64,000 nucleotides of DNA from Paracentrotus lividus (GCA_940671915.1 CALNVZ010003434.1:21321139-21385138); one strand, 5' to 3'. Numbered from the stretch's first letter, positions 1-11,997 are shown. Notes: generated by a model not told the origin, from the letters alone. Translations and numbers: made by a program.

Positions 1-27
1 TTGTAACATTATTATAAAACGTAAACA

Positions 28-237
28 TAATACTTAATGAAATTAAAAGCATGATTACAAGGGATCATAACTACCCTTATTGTCTTTTTTCTAAATACCA
101 TTATTATCTGTACTCCACAGCAAGTGTCCCCCACTATGTGATGCCTGTGAAAGCTGGCTGCATCATTATGGAGATTTATTACTTAATGAAATCAAAAGCA
201 TGATTACAAAAAAAATCGTAACTACCCTTATTGTCTT
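28..237 (+). pseudogene. Partial duplicate of MRPL16 exon start with duplicated intron sequence
   Basis: An acceptor-like CTCCACAG at 111-120 is followed by bases that translate as SVPHYVMPVKAGCIIMEI, clearly the start of the MRPL16 exon at 406. The similarity stops at about 175. Intron sequence also present at about 31-90 (TACTTAATGAAATTAAAAGC onward) then reappears at 179-237. The arrangement is a small tandem duplication inside the last intron. If spliced in, the copy would lead to a truncated product. Confidence 0.75.
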
Positions 238-405
238 CAGACCCCGACTAGTGAGAAGAGCTTCTGAACAGTTTTCTTTTAGTCATCCGCAGGCACTAGT
301 CGATGGTAATTTCTTTCTCATGTACATATTCTTGTTGTCTTTTGCCTGGAAATAAAATAAACAAATAAGATTAATAAAATTACCATTATCTTCTATTTCG
401 TGCAG

Positions 406-701
406 GAAGTGTCCACCACTACGTGACACCGGTGAAAGCTGGCCGCATGGTGATGGAGATGGGTGGGAAGATGGAGCTGGAGGAGGTGCACAGCATCCTC
501 TATCAGATCTCCAAGAAGCTGCCCTTCCGCTGCAAGGTGGTTTCCAAGGAGATCATGGAGCGGGATGCTAAGCTTAATCAGTTCCGCAAACAGGAGAACA
601 TCAATCCATGGACGTTTGAGCGGATCGCAAAGGGGAATTATCTTGGAATATCCAAGTACCTTGGACCTTACGATTACAAATGGTATGGTGAACACCGGTA
701 A
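406..701 (+). CDS. MRPL16: Mitochondrial ribosomal protein L16, terminal coding exon
   Basis: This exon encodes the C-terminal part of uL16m, a protein of the large mitochondrial ribosomal subunit that contacts the large rRNA near the tRNA sites. A splice acceptor (pyrimidine-rich tract then TGCAG) ends at 405. The exon then reads SVHHYVTPVKAG, a conserved Met-Gly-Gly segment, KLPF, and NPWTFERIAKGNYLGI, matching the C-terminal block of metazoan MRPL16. It ends at a TAG-free TAA stop at 699-701. Earlier exons lie left of the window. A candidate AATAAA polyadenylation signal is at 1065-1070. Decayed copies of parts of this exon lie on both sides. The C-terminal tail after PYDYKW is shorter than I recall for vertebrates. 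The identification is strong; the exact 3' end of the transcript is inferred. Confidence 0.9.
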
Positions 702-803
702 CAGGATGCAGCTGCGGTATTTTATTGTATAAACTGTAAACAATTTACGTTTTTCTCCAAGAAGGAGGAGAATATTATCTGCTGTTGATAGTCTTTGTGG
801 ATA

Positions 804-1010
804 TTTGAGCATTTTGCCAAGGGGAACTACCTTGGAAGAATCTCCAACTTCTTGGGATTGATGGTATAATGATTAAGATTGGTATGGTGAATACTGGTAG
901 CAGGAGGCAACTTCAGTATTCTTAAACATAAACTCTGGACAGTATCGCCAACTTACTACCAAGAACTATCCTGGAATCTACAGAATACCTTGAACCTTAC
1001 AAATGCAAAA
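804..1010 (+). pseudogene. Two decayed tandem copies of the MRPL16 exon 3' end
   Basis: Bases 804-945 align with the TTTGAGCGG...AAACTGTAAACAAT stretch of the real exon and its 3' UTR (617-745), but carry substitutions and indels. A shorter third copy runs at about 942-1010 (GTATCGCCAACT...CCTTGAACCTTACAAATG) and corresponds to 622-680. Both lie inside the probable 3' UTR, upstream of the AATAAA at 1065. Neither can encode the protein. Confidence 0.7.
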
Positions 1011-1167
1011 TAATGTATCGTATTGGAACATCAATAATAGGGATGTGCCATGTGCTGTCGCTTGAATAAACCCTCAGTGGACAATTATAGTCTTTCTGCA
1101 GCAGGGACAGATTCATAACTACCATGAAACTATATGTTTTGAATTGTGTTTTTCAAAGAGGCCTATA

Positions 1168-1493
1168 CAGTGCGTCTCAGATAAAAGTATACCCAACTTT
1201 GAGAGCCTCATATTAAAATTGCCTTCCTGAGTCCATTCATTAGGCACAAAGGATTACTTGATCCATTGAAATGCAAGGGCCGCTTTTGCTCAAACTTGGG
1301 ACAGGACACTTTTTACGCTTGTTTTTTAAAGCCCAGCTGCTTATTCATCCGTCACAACACAGGTATAAGTTTGGTATCATTGAACAGAATATGAGTTGCT
1401 CTTTATCATGATATATATTTCAAGGTCACACAAGCTATAATATCTTAATATGAGGCTCTCAAAGTTGGGTATACTTTTTTCTGGGACACACTG
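1168..1493. mobile_element. Mariner-type MITE with ~49 bp terminal inverted repeats
   Basis: The ends are CAGTGCGTCTCAGATAAAAG and its near reverse complement finishing at GGGACACACTG. The arms match for about 49 bp, through the shared GTATACCCAACTTTGAGAGC block. A TA dinucleotide lies immediately outside each end (1166-1167 and 1494-1495), as expected for Tc1/mariner target-site duplication. There is no transposase ORF. An open frame crossing the right end at 1450-1653 is not supported as a gene. Confidence 0.88.
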
Positions 1494-1805
1494 TATAGAC
1501 CAATTCTTTTTGGGTGTTTTGCCTTATGGTGGCCATAGCTGGGGGGTTGCCAGTATGCATAACAAAAGGAAGTGTACATACTCACAGACACACATGCACC
1601 TAGCTCTTTGCATAGCCCACTGGAAGTCCCCAGCTATGGCCTCCATAAAATAACTTAACAATTTTTTCTCTGAAGTCGGGATTGGTGTATACCTTTATAT
1701 GATATCCTCTTATTCAGTAATAAATCAGGATATGACCGCTTTGGCCTGATACCAGTTAATGTAATAGAATGCCAGATGAGGATTATTTAACAGTCTAGAT
1801 TTTAA

Positions 1806-3019
1806 CCCGTTGAGAGCGGGAACCGGGTATACCCTGGTCCCGTCTAACTCACTCATGGACGGGAACCGGGTATACTCGGTTCCCTAATGATCACATCTTT
1901 ATCACCAAATACCCCCTAAAATTCACCTTTTGCAATACATTTGTTGAACTTTTGCTATAAGCAGTAGTTAATTTATGAAAAGAGCGATATGTTCTAGTGA
2001 AAAACACGTCATAACTATTTGATATATTTAATAAATAAGCTTTTTAAATATATATATTTCTCAGGCACTCAAGAAGAATTGCGTTGACCAGTGTATATAA
2101 GTTACCATCAGCGATTTTTAGCTAAGTTTTCAGTTTCGCTAATCCTCCTTTGTAGTTCTTTTATTGTTGGCCCATGACAATTCAATGGATCAGCGCAAGG
2201 TGTGAGCGATTTTCTAACTTTGGCGCGCACACACAAAAACCCGGATGTATCTGGAGATAATATTATAAAGAAGTATCGATCGGTGGCTGTAATTAGCCAG
2301 CGCTTCCAGTGGCTTAGCTGAGAAGAAAACTATTCTTAAGAATTAGAGAACGGGTCGATATCTAACCTAAATGACTAACAATATCTAACCCCCAATTAGT
2401 ACCTCAAAAGAAGAGGATATACGGCTTAGTTTGAAGTTTGTAAGAAATGAAAAGAAAAGAGTAAAGAGAGAGTGTGTTCAAGAATCAAGTTGGCAACCAA
2501 AGGACTGGAATTCATTTTTGTTTCCTTTGTAACTAAAACACATAGGTTCATCTTCGGACATGGTATAAGAAGATTGAATACATTCAATAAAAGATCTTTA
2601 AATATAGGGATAACACTAAAAAACACCCCTTTGTTCACCTTGTTCCATAAGGTGTGAAACATTTTCTTTCTGGCCAAGAAAAGATAGGCCTACTCACTTT
2701 ACAAACCGATGGAATGCTTTTCTTGTTCACAATATTATTATCTTTTCTATGTAGTAATATCGAGTTTGACTCGATGTAGAATATTCAATCATGTAATGAT
2801 AAGGGGCAATTGAGAACTAAGAACACCAAAAACATTATAGAAAAAATATATATACACTTTTTAACAAATCAAGCTTCACTTCTAAGGTCCATTACCAGCG
2901 TGCGACCAGGCTACGCATGAGCGATTTAACCAGAGCCCGCACGCGCGGACAGGGTCGTCTCTTTGTTAATCTCGTCTCGGGGTAATGACATCAGGCCAAA
3001 CAATTTCGTCGTCAACGGG
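1806..3019. mobile_element. PiggyBac-like non-autonomous element
   Basis: The element is flanked by TTAA on both sides (1802-1805 and 3020-3023). Its ends are CCCGTTGA and TCAACGGG. The left subterminal region has alternating copies of ACCGGGTATAC and GGGAACCGGGTATA within an imperfect hairpin (1816-1885). TTAA target sites with CCC ends are characteristic of piggyBac. No transposase ORF is visible in the 1.2 kb; an 83-residue minus-strand frame at 2426-2677 has no recognisable domain. Confidence 0.7.
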
Positions 3020-3795
3020 TTAACTTTCATTAGTCTAAGGAAGAATCCCGATTCATATCTGTAGTCAACTGATATAATTCTGTAACTTTTTTTTCATAAT
3101 GTATTGAAATATGATACTTACCTATTTATCAAATGGATACTAGCAAAACTATTTCACTCATCTTGTGAATGAATTATTAAAATGGTGTAAATGCTAATTG
3201 CATACTTAACAAATTACTGAGCCGATGTGTAAAAAATGATATCGAATGTTATCTTATGATCAGTTTTTGCAATAGTAGTTTTAATTCTTATCACAGCAAG
3301 AATAAATACTCAGTCTTTGTTTGTAACCTAAATTTATCTATTATAAAGCATTTTATTCAATACCTGAGTTGCTATAAAGCTGGGGGTGCACCCCTCCCCC
3401 CTTTTTTTTTTGAAGTGTGCGCATATTGGGGATAACCTGTCATCCTTTACAAATTGTGTACCCCAAAAACTTTTGCCCCTGTTACGAAACAAAAAGGATA
3501 TTATATATTGACTGAAAAGCCAAAATTCTGTCAGTTTTTATGTGAGTAGGATTGCAGGTTACTGCTTAAGCCAATATTTTCGCGTACTAGTTGTGAAAAT
3601 TTGTGAGAGCTAAATTTCTCGATATGAGTTATATTTTCATTACTAAAATAGCCTTATATTGAAGTTGAAACTTTTGTGATGACTGACTCGCAATATTCAC
3701 CAAAATAAAACCACTTCGAAAATAATCAGTTATATAATTTCTGCTACATTTTTGCCATGGTCATAACTGGTTGTTCTTCGATCATGCACCCGTAA
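3020..3795. other. Intergenic, no gene recognised
   Basis: AT-rich sequence without a credible ORF. The only structure noted is a C run next to a T run at 3391-3412. Confidence 0.6.
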
Positions 3796-3799
3796 ATTG

Positions 3800-4252
3800 C
3801 CACTTGGTCTAAACTATGTTCAACTACTGCTCGTTCCAAAAGTCTCATCCCATATGGTCTAATTCCATTTCGTCTACTATCAGTTTGTCTCATTACCTTT
3901 TGATCTAATTGTCACTAATTAGCCAATTTGTCTAATTTTCATTTCGTCTAATGTGTATTTTGTTAAATGTCCTCTTGGTCTAACACCACTTCGTCAGTTC
4001 CTGTAACAACCGGGCAATAGACCAAATATTCATTTGGGAATTAAACAAAAAAGAAATTAGACAATTTGGTTAATAGCCGAATAGGCAATTTGACCAAGTT
4101 GTCATTAGACCTGGTGAAAATTAGACTAAGTATGTACTAGATCAAGGGGGAAATTAGACCAAATTTTAGTTAGCTAAACGGGTTAAGCCCATGTTAGACA
4201 GTTAGAGACTTGGATGAACTGCTGTTAGACCTTGTGAATATAAACCTGAGTG
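3800..4252. mobile_element. Foldback element built from GTCTAA motifs, copy 1
   Basis: The left half carries many spaced copies of TGGTCTAAT or CGTCTAAT (3840-3995). The right half carries the reverse complement ATTAGAC (4015-4230), so the whole can fold on itself. Spacing between motifs is roughly 15-25 bases. A second copy at 38170-38575 shares the order of landmarks (CTCATCCC near the left, CTGTAACGA or CTGTAACAA at the centre, GTTAGACC near the right). Confidence 0.72.
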
Positions 4253-5394
4253 CCTTCCTACACATGGTCAATGTCAGATTAATCATTGTTTAAACCATTA
4301 AAAAGTTCATTTATTCCTCTTATACCCTAATTGTAATTGTGATGTCATGCTTAAATGCACATAACTCCTGAATAAAAGACAAAGTGAAAAGTTGATTTTA
4401 GTTAAAACTTGAATGGGAATTGCTTGCATTGACTTCCTCAATGGCAAGCGTGTCCAAAAGACAATCCAACAAAACCCCTCAATAGGAATTCACTTTGCAA
4501 CTTCTAACTTAATTTCCTTGCCCCATGATATTATTGAAGGGTTCTGTATATTCAGATATGAGATAACCATTACAAACATCGAAGTAAATGGACTTTCCAT
4601 TGGTAATTTAAAAACACCTCAATACTTATTAAGGCTCAAAGTTATGTTTTTAATATTTTTGGAGTGTTTTACTTTTATTTTAAAGCTATTGTTAGAAATT
4701 CTACCCTAAATGCTCTCCGAAACAACATTCCCTCTTATGCAAGACTTATTAAGAAGAGTATTTAGAGAAATAGACTATCAAATGCTGTAACTTCACTTTA
4801 GGGGAAAGAATTGGTTTTCCCTTTTCATTTCAGTATTGTATTCCAATGTAACTTAATCAATAATACAGAATAGCCAGTGTTTATCATATTCAATTAGTTT
4901 TTTTGTCCAAAAGCTCCACTCAATTTTTTTTTTGGGGGGGTCATTCCTACATGCCCCCATTTCCAAATTCTTGTTCTACTTTATCACTCCCCCCCCCCCC
5001 CTCTATCTCCCTATCTCTCCTTTTCTAGCTTTCCATCTCTTTCCCGTGTTTTCTTATTTATGTTACCATTTGTATATGTATTCGTCTGTGTTTTCTCCTC
5101 TTATCAAACAGAAACAAATAATACAATTTCATGGATTCACTTGCATATCGCTTTAATTGCCTAGTCCCTGTTTCGCACAAATATGCGTTATACATCAATC
5201 ATTTCTTCTCTCCTTTAAAAAAATTTAATTACCGTCTAGACTAAACGTGTTATGTATCAACATTTACATCAATGTTTTCCGTTCAATCAATCAATACACA
5301 ACCCTGAGCGATGTGTTCTGTTTATCATTAGTAATGTGTGGAACTATGGTATAAATACCACCAAACGTGATGTTGTATGAAACGCACATGAGGT
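4253..5394. other. Intergenic, no gene recognised
   Basis: AT-rich sequence with a G run (4932-4938) and a C run (4989-5000). The open frames at 4413-4709 and 4932-5156 have no family features and low-complexity composition. Confidence 0.55.
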
Positions 5395-5960
5395 ATGTTT
5401 TAAAGGATAGTAAATCCAAGGAGAAAACCAATCTTAATGGGACAGATTGAAATGAGAGGAGCAATGATATTAAAACTCAGGTTTTATGAAAATTGGTTCT
5501 AAAATGAAAGTTATGGAAGTTTAAAATGCCTCATTGTATTTTTGTGGGGATCCTCAAATTGGCATTTTTCCCCCTTCAAAATAGCCGACTTTGTGGACGA
5601 GCCTCTAATTTTTTTTTTTAAACAAATTTTCAGATTTCCCCATCATCTTTCAAAATGCGTCTTGTCTTCTTATAAGCTGAACAATTATGCCTTTAGAAAT
5701 TTTATTTCTTACCACATGTCAAAGTCAGAAAGAGACACTTAGACACTATAACTAATAGTGAAAATAGGAAAACGTAGGCACTTTTAAATAATTTTGCCAA
5801 TCTGAGGATCCCCTAGAAAGTAAAATGAGACTTATCAAACTGCCATAATTCTCTTATTTCATTACCGATTTTGATGAAACGTTTGTTTCCCCTCTCTATT
5901 TTTGTCGTACTTAATGTTTGGATCTCGTTTTCCAGTAATGGTTTCCTTTAAATGTAATAA
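5395..5960. repeat. Imperfect inverted repeat (foldback element)
   Basis: The segment around 5480-5565 (GTTTTATGAAAATTGG... through GGGGATCCTCAAATTGGCA) is the reverse complement, with substitutions, of 5793-5885 (TGCCAATCTGAGGATCCCC... through GATTTTGATGAAAC). The arms are about 90-100 bp with a 230 bp loop. The outer limits are approximate. Confidence 0.65.
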
Positions 5961-8230
5961 GTCGTAAACAAACATAAATTTGGACGAAATAAATTGTTTG
6001 CTACGAAGGCGATCTTTCCCCAGAGGCTTTTTGCAATGATGCTGATAGTGATAAACATATTCGTCAACCAACTTATTTCAAAATCGAAAATTATTTCATG
6101 GTTTTCATTCTCCTAATCCGTCTGTGTTTCACTATCTGTCTGTTTCGGTATCTACTTCTTTCATGCTTCCCTGTCTTTATTTACCCCATATTTCTACTAT
6201 TCAGCGAGCCTATTACGCTTATAAAAGTCTTATAAACAATGATAAAGAATTAGTTTTATTGCATAAATTCCGACATTCCTGACACAGGCCTAATATATTT
6301 CACTTTTAATCTATCAATATTTTTTCAGACAAATTATAGGCCTACAATTTAATAGGGAATCAGATTCTGCGTAAAATATATTTCATTTTACTTTGAATTA
6401 GATGCACAAGGCTTTAGTATGGCAACGTTTTTCTTTTTCTTTTTCTTATCATTGTAAATTTTCTCCAAAGTCTCCTCTTCACATTCCCCTTTTAATGACT
6501 TTCTGTCGCAATCATGCATCAAGAAACGTACAACAGTGAAAGAGAGAGGGAGAGAGAAAGAAAGATATAGAGAGTGAGTGTGTGGGTGTGTACATGGGAG
6601 TGATGGTGTGCGCGCATTAGTGTGTGTTTGTGTGTGAGGGTGTGTATTTGTGTTTATGTGTGTATGAGCGAGAGAGAGAGAGAGAGAGAGATGAAAATGT
6701 TAACATTAAATTATCCCACATTGCTGCATTAGGCGCCAAACTCAGGCGCCATGCATTAAAATTTCATACTAAAATAATAGTACTTTAACCGACAAACCCG
6801 TGACAGTAGACTATAAGATTTAAAAAAATAAAAATAAAAAAAATCGAAACAAAACAAAGCCAATAACAAAAGAGCCATCTTTAAAATGTCTACTCCTAAA
6901 TTTATTTGTCTCTAAATTTGAAAACAAGATTGTTTTGCAGGAACCTCTGCCGTATTATTTTGCATTTCCAATTGAAAGATTTTGACGAAGGAGCAAGATT
7001 GTTTACCAAACACGGAGCTCAATTCGGAGGAATAAAAAATAATCTTGAAGGGTCAATTTCCTCGCGACGTGCGGCGCGTGCCTCGCTGACTTGCAGCTAA
7101 AACTCACCCCCCCCCCCCCCCCCCCAAATTTCTGAAATTTAAGTGACCAACACTAGTAACAAAATTTGTGTAAAAACAGACATCTCAAAGGAACGGGTTT
7201 TGAGAAGGTTTCGGTAACAAACGGGACATCACGATCAGTACGTGAATCTCAGATGGACACATACTCAACGAGGACATTTTCTTCATACAAATCGGGCCTG
7301 GAGCCCCCTGTTTGAAAGTCTTGGACCCTTATTATTACCCTTATTTATGTGTAATGTAGGCCTTTTCGTTCCTATTTTTGTTGAAGAAAAAAAAATGTTA
7401 CAAAGCTATGTTAATCGAATTAGATTTTTGAGTGTATTTACTTACTTATTTGTATGTGAGTGTGTGCGTAGAGAAATAGGAAAAATATAGTTCCATGTAG
7501 CTTTCTCCTAATTTTTTTTTACGAGGATGTGTGTATTCAGAGACATATCACTGGAGCAAGTTGGGTTTATAGAAGGAGGTCGGGTCACCATTTAATCATG
7601 TTTGTCGGAAAGAGAGAGATATACAATGACGTTCGATCGAGGGAATGTGAAATGGGTTCGATTACTGATCTAATCCTTGATCAGGACACGGGGGGAATAT
7701 ACGGTATAATCAAGAAAATATCCTCTTATAGTCTGATCATAAAGATGAGATATGCCACTGCGGGGGCGGTGGGCATGACGCTCCCATTAACAAAATATAT
7801 CGGCAAATGGTGATATTTAAACAACCATATAAAAAGAAAAAAGAAAACAAGATTAATTTAAACCCTGGAAAACGTATTAGATATTTAAGCAAAAGTTAGT
7901 TGCTTTGAAATATAATAATAGTTGAAAAAAAAAAATTATACCCATTTTTGGTATATACTAATACCTATTTCTAATAATCCGTATTTTAAGTATGAAAGTT
8001 CGCATGTGTTAAACGAGTAATGATTTTTATATTTCATTAAGTCTTTTTGAGATGATTGATACAATATAAATTAGGAAAAAATATATTTTTGACCCTACTT
8101 CACAACCCACTTCTATTTTTATTGATATCAACTATATTTTCATGTGTACTATCCTCGTAATCCAAAATCTTATAATCTCCAGAGATAGTCGGTGAAATCT
8201 AATCAAATACAGCTTTTATAACTATCCCGA
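5961..8230. other. Intergenic with purine-rich and TG-rich microsatellite (6540-6692)
   Basis: A (GA)n tract at 6540-6575 is followed by (TG)n-like sequence and another (GA)n at 6668-6692. A 20-base C run lies near 7105-7125. No ORF resembles a known family. Confidence 0.6.
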
Positions 8231-8254
8231 GGGAAAGGGTGGACAAATCGAGCG

Positions 8255-8255
<1 letters not shown>

Positions 8256-8334
<79 letters not shown>
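8256..8334. repeat. (TA)n microsatellite
   Basis: About 79 bases of uninterrupted TA dinucleotide. Apparent Tyr-Ile open frames on both strands are artefacts of this tract. Confidence 0.97.
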
Positions 8335-8336
<2 letters not shown>

Positions 8337-8815
8337 AAACCATATTAATGATACGCCCGTTAATGGGCCTTTAGAAACAAAATACCGAATTGACAGATTT
8401 CCTGTTTTGATCCGTTTCATCTCTATCAACCCTGGGGTTTGCCACCAACCGACACGTACTCACAATTATGTCCATTGATGACGTAGGGAGAAAATAATGA
8501 TTTCAGGCCGGATAATTTTCATGATTTTGATCATGTTGATATGGAGGATGGAATCCTAGATTATATGACATATAAATATAGTTTAATATATCCTTACAAA
8601 CATCTTTCAATTATGTATAATCATGGATGCTTATTATGCCATTATATTTTTTTAAAGACGTATTAAGGCAATTAGATTGAGAGGCTGTCTCAATCATACT
8701 TTAACCAAAGTGGGGGGGGGGGGAAGGGGAATTCGAAAATCTTCTGATACTATGGGATTTACGTTTGATAAGTATACAAGTTGTTAACCTTTTCTTTTTT
8801 TTTTATGGGGCCATT

Positions 8816-9766
8816 TCAATTCTAGTTGTAAACTTAAGGGAAAGAGGGCGCTATCACTCTACTCAAAGCGAACGCGGCCATAGAAATTTTGTATTTTGCA
8901 CCGTTTTTTCACTTTGTTTTCTTGATTATGGCGATCAACAAATTTTTTCAAATAAATGTTCGCTCTGATTAAGTAAGCTAAGATTCTGATTTTTTTAATA
9001 ACAGGAATGACAAATTGGAAAGAAAAGAAGAAGTTCTGTCACTTCGATCGAAAGCCATGTCAGATCAAATTCCTGTACATTATGGCCAATTTTGCTCTTA
9101 AAATAGCTCATACGCTGCATAGTCATCTTCCTCGATGACGCATAATTATATTACACCTTACTGTTCGCGCAGTTTTTCAAAGCTTGAATTCTCAGCTCAC
9201 CAAAGATGGTACATTCATTTCGATTGGTTAAGAAAAAGTCCTGTCACTTTGAACATTGTCACAAAAGAATCTTTACTCGATGGGTCAATATTTTCGCATA
9301 TCACATGCATATCGCATGTGGACGGCGTCTTCACAAGAAGTGACAAGATCACTATTTATATCAATAATCATTTGGAACATCAATCTATTTGAAATAAAGA
9401 TTCTGATTACAACTTCAGCACAATCGTGTTATAGGCTTGCCAGAATGTCTTTCCCCCAATCTGGTCTGAAGCATCTACTTACGAAAACTATGATAAAAGT
9501 TCAATTATTTCTTTCATGTCCACGAGTAATTTGCTCAAACAGATCGACGGACAATACCCCACCACAGTGAAGCAGTTTTTTTAGGCGAGGTTTTGATACG
9601 CTAGTAATAATTGCATGCAGTTGTCGATTGTTCGCTTCCCGCCGTCAGCGCGGGTTTAGTTGACATTAATGTAGAGCCGTATAAATTTTTCTTGCCGCCC
9701 ACTCAGCGTGTATTTCCATTAACTAACATCATGAATGTTAATGTTGTCGTTTCCCTCCTCAAATAA
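8816..9766 (+). repeat. Anonymous ~0.95 kb dispersed repeat, copy 1
   Basis: This segment matches 30996-31930 on the opposite strand over its full length. Shared landmarks include TCAATTCTAGTTGTAAACTT at one end and CTCAAATAATG at the other. Both copies translate in places to similar short peptides, but the reading frames break differently, so this looks like a non-coding repeat rather than a gene. I see no terminal inverted repeats and no target duplication, so its class (Helitron-like, solo LTR or SINE composite) is undecided. Confidence 0.8.
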
Positions 9767-10419
9767 TGTAGGATGACAACGTTCTCCGAGATGTCTTTTT
9801 TCTAATTTATATCCACCTAATGGGTGAATAATACACTTCCAGACAAACACAACACAAAGAAGAGTTTATGTTTATTTCATTTATATCAGTTATGAGTAGT
9901 TCTACGCCGTAGTCGATTCTTATTCCCAGCGCGATGAACGAGTACTCTGAAAGCTTACCTTGAGTTGATCACTTTTCCCATTAAGAAATATAATAAAAAG
10001 CTTTTGTTAGAGATGAAATCGATATTTAGTAGATCATGAGTACTCTGATGCTAGCCCCAACAGAAGGCCGCCGAATTATTGAAATTATATTCTGGAGATG
10101 GAGGAGGGGAGACAATCAAATGTTGAACTTTTAACATTGATATTTTCCAGATTGTCTTCTGTATTTGGCTCAACATTCATTTTGATTTTTATTCCATTTT
10201 GAACAAATACACACAAGATAATGAACAAATATTGTATAACATGGAAAATTCATGATTCCATAAACTAGAATAAGCTCAATATAAAATTCCACGTCATATT
10301 TAATATGATGCTTTCCTCATTCCCAATAGGATTGCCGAAAAGAATGTGAGCAAAAAAAATAATGTCAAGGTGAGAGGTATTAAGCCCCTCCCTTCAAATC
10401 TTATTTGGTATTATACTTT
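9767..10419. other. Intergenic, no gene recognised
   Basis: No ORF, repeat structure or RNA gene that I can support. Confidence 0.5.
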
Positions 10420-10423
10420 ATAC

Positions 10424-11397
10424 AGTGTGTTCCTAAAAAAATAAACTGTATCGAAGTTCAAAGGACGTCATTTAAAAATATAAGGTTTATTTTTTTGCGA
10501 ATTTTGTTTACTAACTACTAAGTAACTAATCAGCTTTAATTTGCAGACATTGCTTATGTCTAAATTGTAATGGGTCCAGGAGTCTTGAGGGTTCATTTGA
10601 AGGGTAATAGAGTCAAAACCGTATTTTTTTCTTCCAAGTTTTTCGTTTTTAGGAGCGTATGAAACCAACGTTTTATTAAAATTTTGCGTTCATCAGTTTT
10701 GTGGGTTTCTGTCACACAAAGTTTCAATGAAATGCAATATCTCTTGTCAAGGACCTATCCCTGCAGCTGGCAATGACATGGGGTTCTCGGTATTTGAATC
10801 ACCTGAGTCTCTGGTAGTCTCTGGAAACCGTTGATTCGGCCGCGACGTCCTTCCTGAGTTCTGAAGGAAGTCGCGAGAAAAAATTCAACAAAGTCAAAAC
10901 ATGTCCAATCTTTTAGTAGACTTCTTTAATTACGCAGAGCAAGTCTCTGTGACGTCTTTTAGGGGGATGCGTTGCTTGGCGACGTCCCTTTAGTATCGCA
11001 CGACGTCGCGCAGAGACAGTTGTCGGTACTTGGCTATACGATTAAAGAAATCGAACAGGTTTTCTTATGACTTGTGACTTTGATGGGCGTCTCGGTTAAA
11101 GAGGTTCTACTAAAAGCAGGTTGAACATGTTTTGACTTTTGTTCTTTTCCTCGTGGACGCCTTGAAGGTCTCAGGAGAACTACACCGACGACGTCTCACG
11201 ATTCAAGGAGACTTCCTAATTTGCTGTAACCACACTCTCTATTACCATTGCGCATGGCGTCCTCGTTTGACAATGACGGATGTGCATGTCTCAATTGAAA
11301 CTTTTGCTGTGACCCAAAACCCCCAAAACTATGAAACCAACAATTTATAAAAAGTTGGTTTCATACCCTAAAAACGAAAAACTTGGAAAAAATGGGT
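10424..11397. mobile_element. Long imperfect palindrome derived from a mariner-like end
   Basis: The left edge has TACAGTGTGTTCCTAAAAAA, like a mariner terminus. From about 10625 to 11397 the sequence is an imperfect palindrome centred near 10980-11010. Paired blocks are 10640-10670 with 11355-11390 (ACTTGG...TTTTTCGTTTTTAGG), 10690-10725 with 11290-11325, 10895-10930 with 11105-11140 (CAAAACATGT, TTTTAGTAGA), and 10945-10965 with 11000-11025 (GTCTCTGTGACGTC). The left copy extends about 200 bp beyond the right one. Confidence 0.75.
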
Positions 11398-11506
11398 TTT
11401 GTTTCTATCCAGCCTTACCAGTGTTATCGGACTCGTCAACAACATGCATCGATGGGCTTGGTCTAAATTACACCTAGCCCATGTTTTATGAGTGTAAGGA
11501 GAAGCA

Positions 11507-11997
11507 ACGTTCTGATGGCAGTATGGATCAGACCATCCCAAAACTCATCCGAGTTTCATCTTCTTCCACTGGATGCTAAAGAAGCACGCCTGACCAGGAG
11601 ATCCTAGAAGGGCGTAGTATATGCCGATTCCCGGGTAAATATGTACTAGCTTTGAAATGAGGATGTAAATGTAACACATATTTGGTTAGTGTAAGTTTAA
11701 TGAGTTTAGGGCTGAAAATTTAAAGGGAAAGCGAACTGAGCAGTACTCTCATTGAATGTGTCTTAAAAGCTAGTCTTAAACGTTCTGATGGCAGTATGGA
11801 TCAGACCATCCCAAAACTCATCCGAGTTTCATCTTCTGCCACTGGATGCCAAAGAAGCACGCCTGACCAGGAGATCCTAGAAGGGCGTAGGATATGCAGA
11901 TTCCCGGGTAAATATGTACTAGCTTAGAAATGAGGATGTAAATCTAAATGTAACACATATTTGGTTAGTGTAAGTTTAATGAGTTTAGGGCTGAAAT
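11507..11997 (+). repeat. 273 bp direct tandem duplication
   Basis: Two copies begin at 11507 and 11780 with ACGTTCTGATGGCAGTATGG and end near AGTTTAGGGCTGAAA. They differ by a few substitutions (TCTTCTTCC against TCTTCTGCC) and a 6 bp indel (ATCTAA). Each copy carries about 215 bp of shared sequence, and a 60 bp spacer follows the first. No coding potential is seen. Confidence 0.88.

Noticed and set aside
393-812. 139-residue minus-strand frame
   Set aside because: Antisense shadow of the MRPL16 exon.
4413-4709. 98-residue plus-strand frame
   Set aside because: No domain, no homologous copy in the window, composition like surrounding AT-rich DNA.
8199-8478. Tyr-Ile rich frames on both strands
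   Set aside because: Product of the (TA)n microsatellite.
9135-9570. Overlapping 85 and 104 residue frames
   Set aside because: They lie in the dispersed 0.95 kb repeat; the homologous copy at 31 kb keeps similarity but not the frames.
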